From Bacteroidota bacterium (GTDB taxonomy: Bacteria > Bacteroidota > Ignavibacteria > SZUA-365), in the NCBI GenBank assembly GCA_014860565.1, contig JACZJN010000203.1, positions 1 through 46,057 of the forward strand: a DNA stretch of 46,057 bases, written 5' to 3'. Below, in pieces: positions 43,001-46,057 of the stretch. Both the position numbers and the translations under genes were made by a program. Position 1 is the stretch's first letter, and the number at the start of each line of letters is the position of its first letter. Below the pieces are notes generated by a model. That model did no database searches. It had not been told where the DNA came from and worked only from the letters and a program-made list of their open reading frames with translations.

Positions 43001-44088
43001 CTGCCCGCGGCAAGCGTGTGACGGAAATGCTGGAATTCAAGGTTGCGCGAGGTCATGACGCTTATGCCGCGCTGCGTGCCCACCCAGATATTGCCGCCGC
43101 GGTCCTCCCGTATCACATACACCATGTTGTCGGCGATGCTGTACGGATCGAGCGGATCGTGATAATAATGGGTGAAGCGGTCGCTGACCGGATCGTACAG
43201 ATCGAGCCCTGCGCCAGTCCCGATCCAGATCAGCCCCTTGCTGTCCTCGAAGATATCGTACACGTTGCGGTCGCTGATGCCGGCGTTGTCACCGGGAGCG
43301 ACGGGATAACGGATGAACGACGAGGTTTCGGGCACGAGCCGCACGAGCCCTTCGGAGGTAGCGAACCAGAATCCCCCACGCGAATCACGCAGCGCGTCGA
43401 GAATGTTGGGACAGCCGATCAGATCGATGTTCGTTCCGAGAAAATCGCGCGTGGCGCAAGAGGTCTGCGGATCGAGGATGGCGGCGCCCGCGCCGACACT
43501 GGTGAGCAGGAAACGCCCGTCGGCGAGCGGGAGCACGGTGCGCTGGTAGATGCCCCAGCCGCAGGGATAGGGCTGCCGGTCGCCGTACAGATGGGAAAAC
43601 GTCCCGCTGGTGGAATCGAAGCGATCGAGTCCGCCGCCGCTCGTGGCGACCCAGAGATTCTGCTCCAGGTCCTCAAAAATATAGCTGACACGATCCTGGG
43701 ACAGCGTGCTCGAGTCTTGCGGATTATTGGTGAATCGCTGGAAGCGGTCGGTGCGCGCGTCGTAGCGGTTGAGTCCGCCTCCCTCGGTGCCGATCCACAT
43801 GATGCCGTTGTGATCCTCGAACAGCGCCCATATGTTGGTGTTGGACAGCGTCGTGTTGTCTTCCGGATTGGAGCGGAACACCGTCATGTTGTAGCCGTCC
43901 CACCGCCCGAGTCCCGCCCGTGTCCCGATCCACATATACCCCTGCCGGTCCTGCAGCAGGCAGATGACGCGGCTGTACGGCAGCCCCTGCTCGAGACCGA
44001 TGCGGTCGAAGCGCGCCTGCGCCCGCACGGACACGGGCAGCGCTCCCAGCACCCCAAGGGCGAGAAATATCAGAAGGAATCGTCTCAC
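40012..44088 (-). CDS. Hybrid two-component system sensor-regulator (HTCS)
   Basis: A 1358-residue one-protein signalling system. The signal peptide (FLLIFLALGVLGALPVSVRAQ) is followed by about fourteen Reg_prop propeller repeats (LLQDRQGYMWIGTRAGLGRW, LLQDDRGRIWIGSNYGVNR; residues 30-690). Next come a Y_Y_Y domain (RYRYNLEGHQDQW, to about 790), a membrane helix near 796 (YALVILGLFWLLLRI), the kinase with His in ISHEFRTPLT (near 848), ATPase boxes (NLLSNAFRFT, DTGCGI, GGTGIGLALV), a receiver with Asp in IISDVMMPVMDG (near 1158), and a C-terminal AraC helix-turn-helix (AEIAYGVGFGSQSYFTTCFR). In Bacteroidota such proteins sense glycan fragments in the periplasm and regulate neighbouring genes. 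It starts at GTG 44088 with GGAGG three bases ahead. Confidence 0.93.
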   Translation of the reverse strand: MRRFLLIFLALGVLGALPVSVRAQARFDRIGLEQGLPYSRVICLLQDRQGYMWIGTRAGLGRWDGYNMTVFRSNPEDNTTLSNTNIWALFEDHNGIMWIGTEGGGLNRYDARTDRFQRFTNNPQDSSTLSQDRVSYIFEDLEQNLWVATSGGGLDRFDSTSGTFSHLYGDRQPYPCGWGIYQRTVLPLADGRFLLTSVGAGAAILDPQTSCATRDFLGTNIDLIGCPNILDALRDSRGGFWFATSEGLVRLVPETSSFIRYPVAPGDNAGISDRNVYDIFEDSKGLIWIGTGAGLDLYDPVSDRFTHYYHDPLDPYSIADNMVYVIREDRGGNIWVGTQRGISVMTSRNLEFQHFRHTLAAGSLVHDDVSALSESRDGNIWVGTFGGGICRFNPRSNAFTPVRGKGPSEKRIYSLLEDRSGMLWAGTYGGGLNRYDPTTGKWTVYHARFEDPKGLTHNDIHTLLQDDRGRIWIGSNYGVNRIDPATGQFTRYISDSLTLLQHQVRALYHDGGVLWVGSVGGLYRILPDGMIIRNFVSAVMTPGAPFRQHVTSIIKGDDGQLWIGTLGAGLYQLDPISGKWRRYTVRQGLSSDAVCGLFLDRRHQLWITTHGGLSALDLRSGRIRRFDARDGLINIQFNPGATLLSSDGTMYFGGTNGFTVRPSSPPTAQRKPPPVVLTELRIWNTPVQVGAAGSPLQRPLSIARRIELPYDQNMITISFAALDFTSPARNRYRYNLEGHQDQWIDAGNSRTATFTNMSPGEYVFHVAAANPAGVWNEEGASLIIRITPPLWRTTWAYALYALVILGLFWLLLRIRVNRVRLQEQLERERVQAEQLQEIDQLKSRFFSNISHEFRTPLTLILGPAAQISERSEDPWLLKKSGVITVHARRLLQLVNQILDLSRIDAGKMELSLREEDIVPLLRGITASFASHAEERGILLRFSTRVERCVLPYDREAVEHILVNLLSNAFRFTDSLGAVTVTVSMKDAPGRGAMMSLEVSDTGCGIPADRLALVFDRFYRAHEQTSGGTGIGLALVRELVAMHGGEISVHSHEGEGSAFTVTIPTGMGIDSMNAAEPQEEILAPAAAEGRKRLDSASSVESERGGRREDLPLVLLVDDHADLREYMHDILTSSYRVIEAADGEQGVASAIAEAPDLIISDVMMPVMDGFALCRAIRADAETSHIPVILLTARGDDRSRMTGLEEGANDYLTKPFDPEELQLRVRNLITVRRAQAARFASLENFRLDPRQYVSKDQEFLDRVITLVDEHLADEDLNPAALFEEIGMSRSNFQRKLKALTDMSPARFIRTIRLRRAKEMLEQGAGSIAEIAYGVGFGSQSYFTTCFREEFGMTPGEAIREG

Positions 44089-44145
44089 CGGCCTCCAGCC
44101 ACGAATCGGACTTGTCGGAATGAAATTACGGCATTGCTCACTGGA

Positions 44146-46014
44146 TCACAACGGGCGCACGGACTCCAGCACCCCGTTACCCGATATCCGGACCCGGTTT
44201 TCTTCTATACCAAAAGCCGGCGCCGCGTCGCCGAAGGCGATTTCCGTCACCAGCATGGCAGGGAATGCGGCCTCGCATTCCACTACGAGACTCCGCCGTG
44301 GCAGTTTTTCACCGAAGGCGGGATAATACTCGGTTTCGAGAATGCCAGCGCGTGCGCCAGCATGAAGACGCAGTTTCGCGCGGCTCTCGCCACGAGACGC
44401 GGCGAATTCCATCGGTCCGTCTTGGTGCAGATCTACCTCCGGATGAAAATGGAGAAAGCTGCGCATCCGATGCGTCCCGCTTCCGTGCAGCCAGTCCACG
44501 ATCAGCAGCACGTCCTCGCAGAGCAGCATCGCCCGTTCGTGCAGCAGGTCTCCCTGCAGCCGCGTATAGCCGTCATGCATGCCGCGGAGGAGACGGGAAC
44601 CGTCGCGTTGCTCCGAAGACAGATGACGTACCTTCGCACGGCGACCGACACGGAAGCTTTTCCACACCTCCGACTGCTCGGCGCCGTCGATTTCGATGGT
44701 ATTGTGCGCGGCGGTGCAGCGCGCGTACGTGCGCTCCGGTGACTCGCGGTAATGATACACACCGGTGTCGGTGATGAAGCGCGCACCATCGAGAGAAAGC
44801 TCGAAACTCAGCGTATCGCAATGCGCGTGCCCCGGCTGATAATCCGGACCGACGAGTCCGGCATCCATCACCAGCCAGATGCGCTCCGTTTCCGCCGTCA
44901 GCAATCCGGAGACACGCCGCGGATCAACCCCTGCTCCCGCCTCCTGCATCCCGCTTCCCGCCTCCTGCTTCCCGCTTCCCGCCTCCTGCTTCCCGCTTCC
45001 TGCTTCCTGCAGTTCCGTCGCGAGACGAATGCCGCGTGCAAGCACCTCTGCCGTGCGCAGGAAAAAACTGCCGGTGGAATCGTTGAAGAACGGGATTTCT
45101 CCGTCGGGATGGCGCATATGCGTGAGGAATTCCGTCATGCGCGCGACGGCACTTGTGAGTCGCTCCGGCACCGTGCTGCCACAGAGCAGGATTGCCTCCG
45201 CCATGTCGAGGACGTCGTTCATCATCGAGACATGGTACATGGGACTCCGCTCGAAGTGGCAGCCATCGTCAAGAATCTGCTCTTCGAGTTCACGATCAAG
45301 TAGCTTCATGCCGATGCGCCTCGCCTGCGCTCCGGCGGGCGTATCGAGATACAGTCCGGCAAATACCAGCGCCTTGATATTACGCAGCAGGTGATTCGCC
45401 ATCGTGCCCTTCTCCAGATTGCGCTGGAGCACGCGGGTCATGCGTTCGATCCCCTCCGCGAGACGCATGAGACGGACGTCCGTTTCGTTGATGCCCGCCG
45501 CGAGCAGCAGTGCGTGCAGACGCACCCAGCTTTCAATGCGAATCGAAAGCACGTACGGGTGCCATGCGCTGTGCCGCGCTCCCGCGGCATGCAGCGGGAA
45601 CACTTCGCTCCATTCCACGATGAAATCCAGCACCGCCCCTGCCAGACGTGTGCGTTTGTGTGCGGACTCCGCCTCGGCTTCCAGCAGGGCGAGCAGATAG
45701 TCGTGATACCCGAAGTGAAACTGCCAGAGCAGGGGCTTTCGTGCCACCGCCGCACGCATCGCGGATGGAGCCACAGGCAGTGTCTCGACGTCGAGGAGAA
45801 AGCTGAATCGCCGTGCCGCGAGATCGATGTCCTCACAGTGGTACCGGCCGGAAAGCGGCGGAACAAGCGAGACGGGTACGTCGCCGATCTTCCGGTCGTA
45901 AAGCTTCGATGCCAGCCCCGCTTTCTCGATCGCAGCGATCGCAGCGCCTTTCACCGTTCGATGCACGCGCCAGTAGATCATCGACATCCGCAGATGGCGC
46001 AGGGAGTGCAGCAC
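44146..46014 (-). CDS. Heparinase II/III-family protein with in-frame 7-bp repeats
   Basis: At least 622 residues. The N-terminal alpha/alpha toroid (LAEGIERMTRVLQRNLEKG, MANHLLRNIKALVFAGLYL) and the C-terminal beta domain with PGHAHCDTLSFELSLDG, AHNTIEIDGAEQSEVW and the DTGVYHYRESPERTYAR block match the heparinase II/III family of polysaccharide lyases. These cleave uronic-acid-containing glycans or occur in exopolysaccharide loci. Between the two domains (residues about 336-359) ten 7-bp repeats encode three QEAGSGK-like units. GTG 46014 is a weak start with no ribosome-binding site, and the frame stays open to the window edge, so the true start may be outside. No signal peptide is visible. 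It lies 57 bp upstream of the HTCS gene on the same strand. Confidence 0.8.
   Translation of the reverse strand: MLHSLRHLRMSMIYWRVHRTVKGAAIAAIEKAGLASKLYDRKIGDVPVSLVPPLSGRYHCEDIDLAARRFSFLLDVETLPVAPSAMRAAVARKPLLWQFHFGYHDYLLALLEAEAESAHKRTRLAGAVLDFIVEWSEVFPLHAAGARHSAWHPYVLSIRIESWVRLHALLLAAGINETDVRLMRLAEGIERMTRVLQRNLEKGTMANHLLRNIKALVFAGLYLDTPAGAQARRIGMKLLDRELEEQILDDGCHFERSPMYHVSMMNDVLDMAEAILLCGSTVPERLTSAVARMTEFLTHMRHPDGEIPFFNDSTGSFFLRTAEVLARGIRLATELQEAGSGKQEAGSGKQEAGSGMQEAGAGVDPRRVSGLLTAETERIWLVMDAGLVGPDYQPGHAHCDTLSFELSLDGARFITDTGVYHYRESPERTYARCTAAHNTIEIDGAEQSEVWKSFRVGRRAKVRHLSSEQRDGSRLLRGMHDGYTRLQGDLLHERAMLLCEDVLLIVDWLHGSGTHRMRSFLHFHPEVDLHQDGPMEFAASRGESRAKLRLHAGARAGILETEYYPAFGEKLPRRSLVVECEAAFPAMLVTEIAFGDAAPAFGIEENRVRISGNGVLESVRPL
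44938..45007. repeat. Ten tandem 7-bp repeats inside the heparinase-family gene
   Basis: The heptamers, written on the plus strand, alternate among CGCCTCC, TGCATCC, CGCTTCC and TGCTTCC (consensus YGCHTCC) for exactly ten units. Three units make 21 bases, encoding the seven-residue repeat QEAGSGK on the minus strand. Gain or loss of one unit would shift the frame for the remaining C-terminal 290 or so residues. Confidence 0.92.
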
Positions 46015-46057
46015 GACGATCCACGGCGCAGACTGCGCGTGGGGGATGTGCCTGGAG

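Noticed and set aside
41953-44742. A 929-codon open frame on the plus strand, opposite the hybrid sensor gene
   Set aside because: It is the antisense of a well-supported HTCS gene and runs into the antisense of the next gene. It has no ribosome-binding site, no signal or domain pattern, and its Arg/His/Ala-rich composition is what GC-rich antisense frames give.

Overview
The window looks like a chromosomal segment of a Bacteroidota/Chlorobiota-type bacterium, most likely from the Ignavibacteria/Kapabacteria neighbourhood. The evidence is four secreted proteins with type IX secretion (T9SS) C-terminal sorting domains (one carries the QNYPNPFNPTT signature seen throughout that group), a PorV/PorQ-like outer-membrane protein, a 1358-residue hybrid two-component regulator, a metal-binding-like/AraC regulator of a Bacteroidota type, and DUF3943 and lmo0937-family proteins. 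No rRNA, tRNA or CRISPR array was seen. The placement is inferred from protein families, not from a marker gene.

Left third (1-14,000): loosely packed and eroded. It holds lipoproteins, secreted unknowns, a thiol-disulfide oxidoreductase and a secreted tyrosine-phosphatase-like protein. Among them are clear gene remains: a deleted and frameshifted 4,5-DOPA-dioxygenase-type gene (6351-6765), a headless beta-propeller fragment (5456-6292), a DUF4397 protein cut off just after its signal peptide (9744-9869), and an IS3-family element collapsed to the start of OrfA joined to the end of OrfB (12349-12652). The IS relic lies against the 3' remnant of a second PAP2 phosphatase gene, whose intact relative faces it at 13176-14015.

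Middle (14,000-29,700): an AraC-type regulator, a cupin, an OmpA-type envelope protein bracketed by two perfect hairpins, and a tight operon of a 49-residue membrane protein, a DUF3943 protein and a PAP2 phosphatase (17697-20234). These are followed by an AsmA-like membrane protein, a basic secreted protein, a thioredoxin/TPR tail fragment, a secreted beta-helix protein, a penicillin-acylase-family hydrolase carrying a T9SS tail, and a ClC chloride channel/antiporter with CBS and TrkA-C domains.

Right third (29,700-46,057): nearly all on the minus strand. Five tightly spaced genes read in the order PLP aminotransferase/decarboxylase, CDP-alcohol phosphotransferase, CTP-type nucleotidyltransferase, a 1301-residue T9SS cargo protein, and a PorV/PorQ-like barrel. 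This is the most intriguing unit: a headgroup-building trio apparently co-transcribed with a secreted protein and its probable outer-membrane partner. Then come a truncated beta-helix protein, a cupin, a repeat-rich intergenic island, the hybrid two-component regulator and a heparinase II/III-family protein. The last contains ten 7-bp repeats inside its reading frame, an arrangement that could switch the gene on and off.
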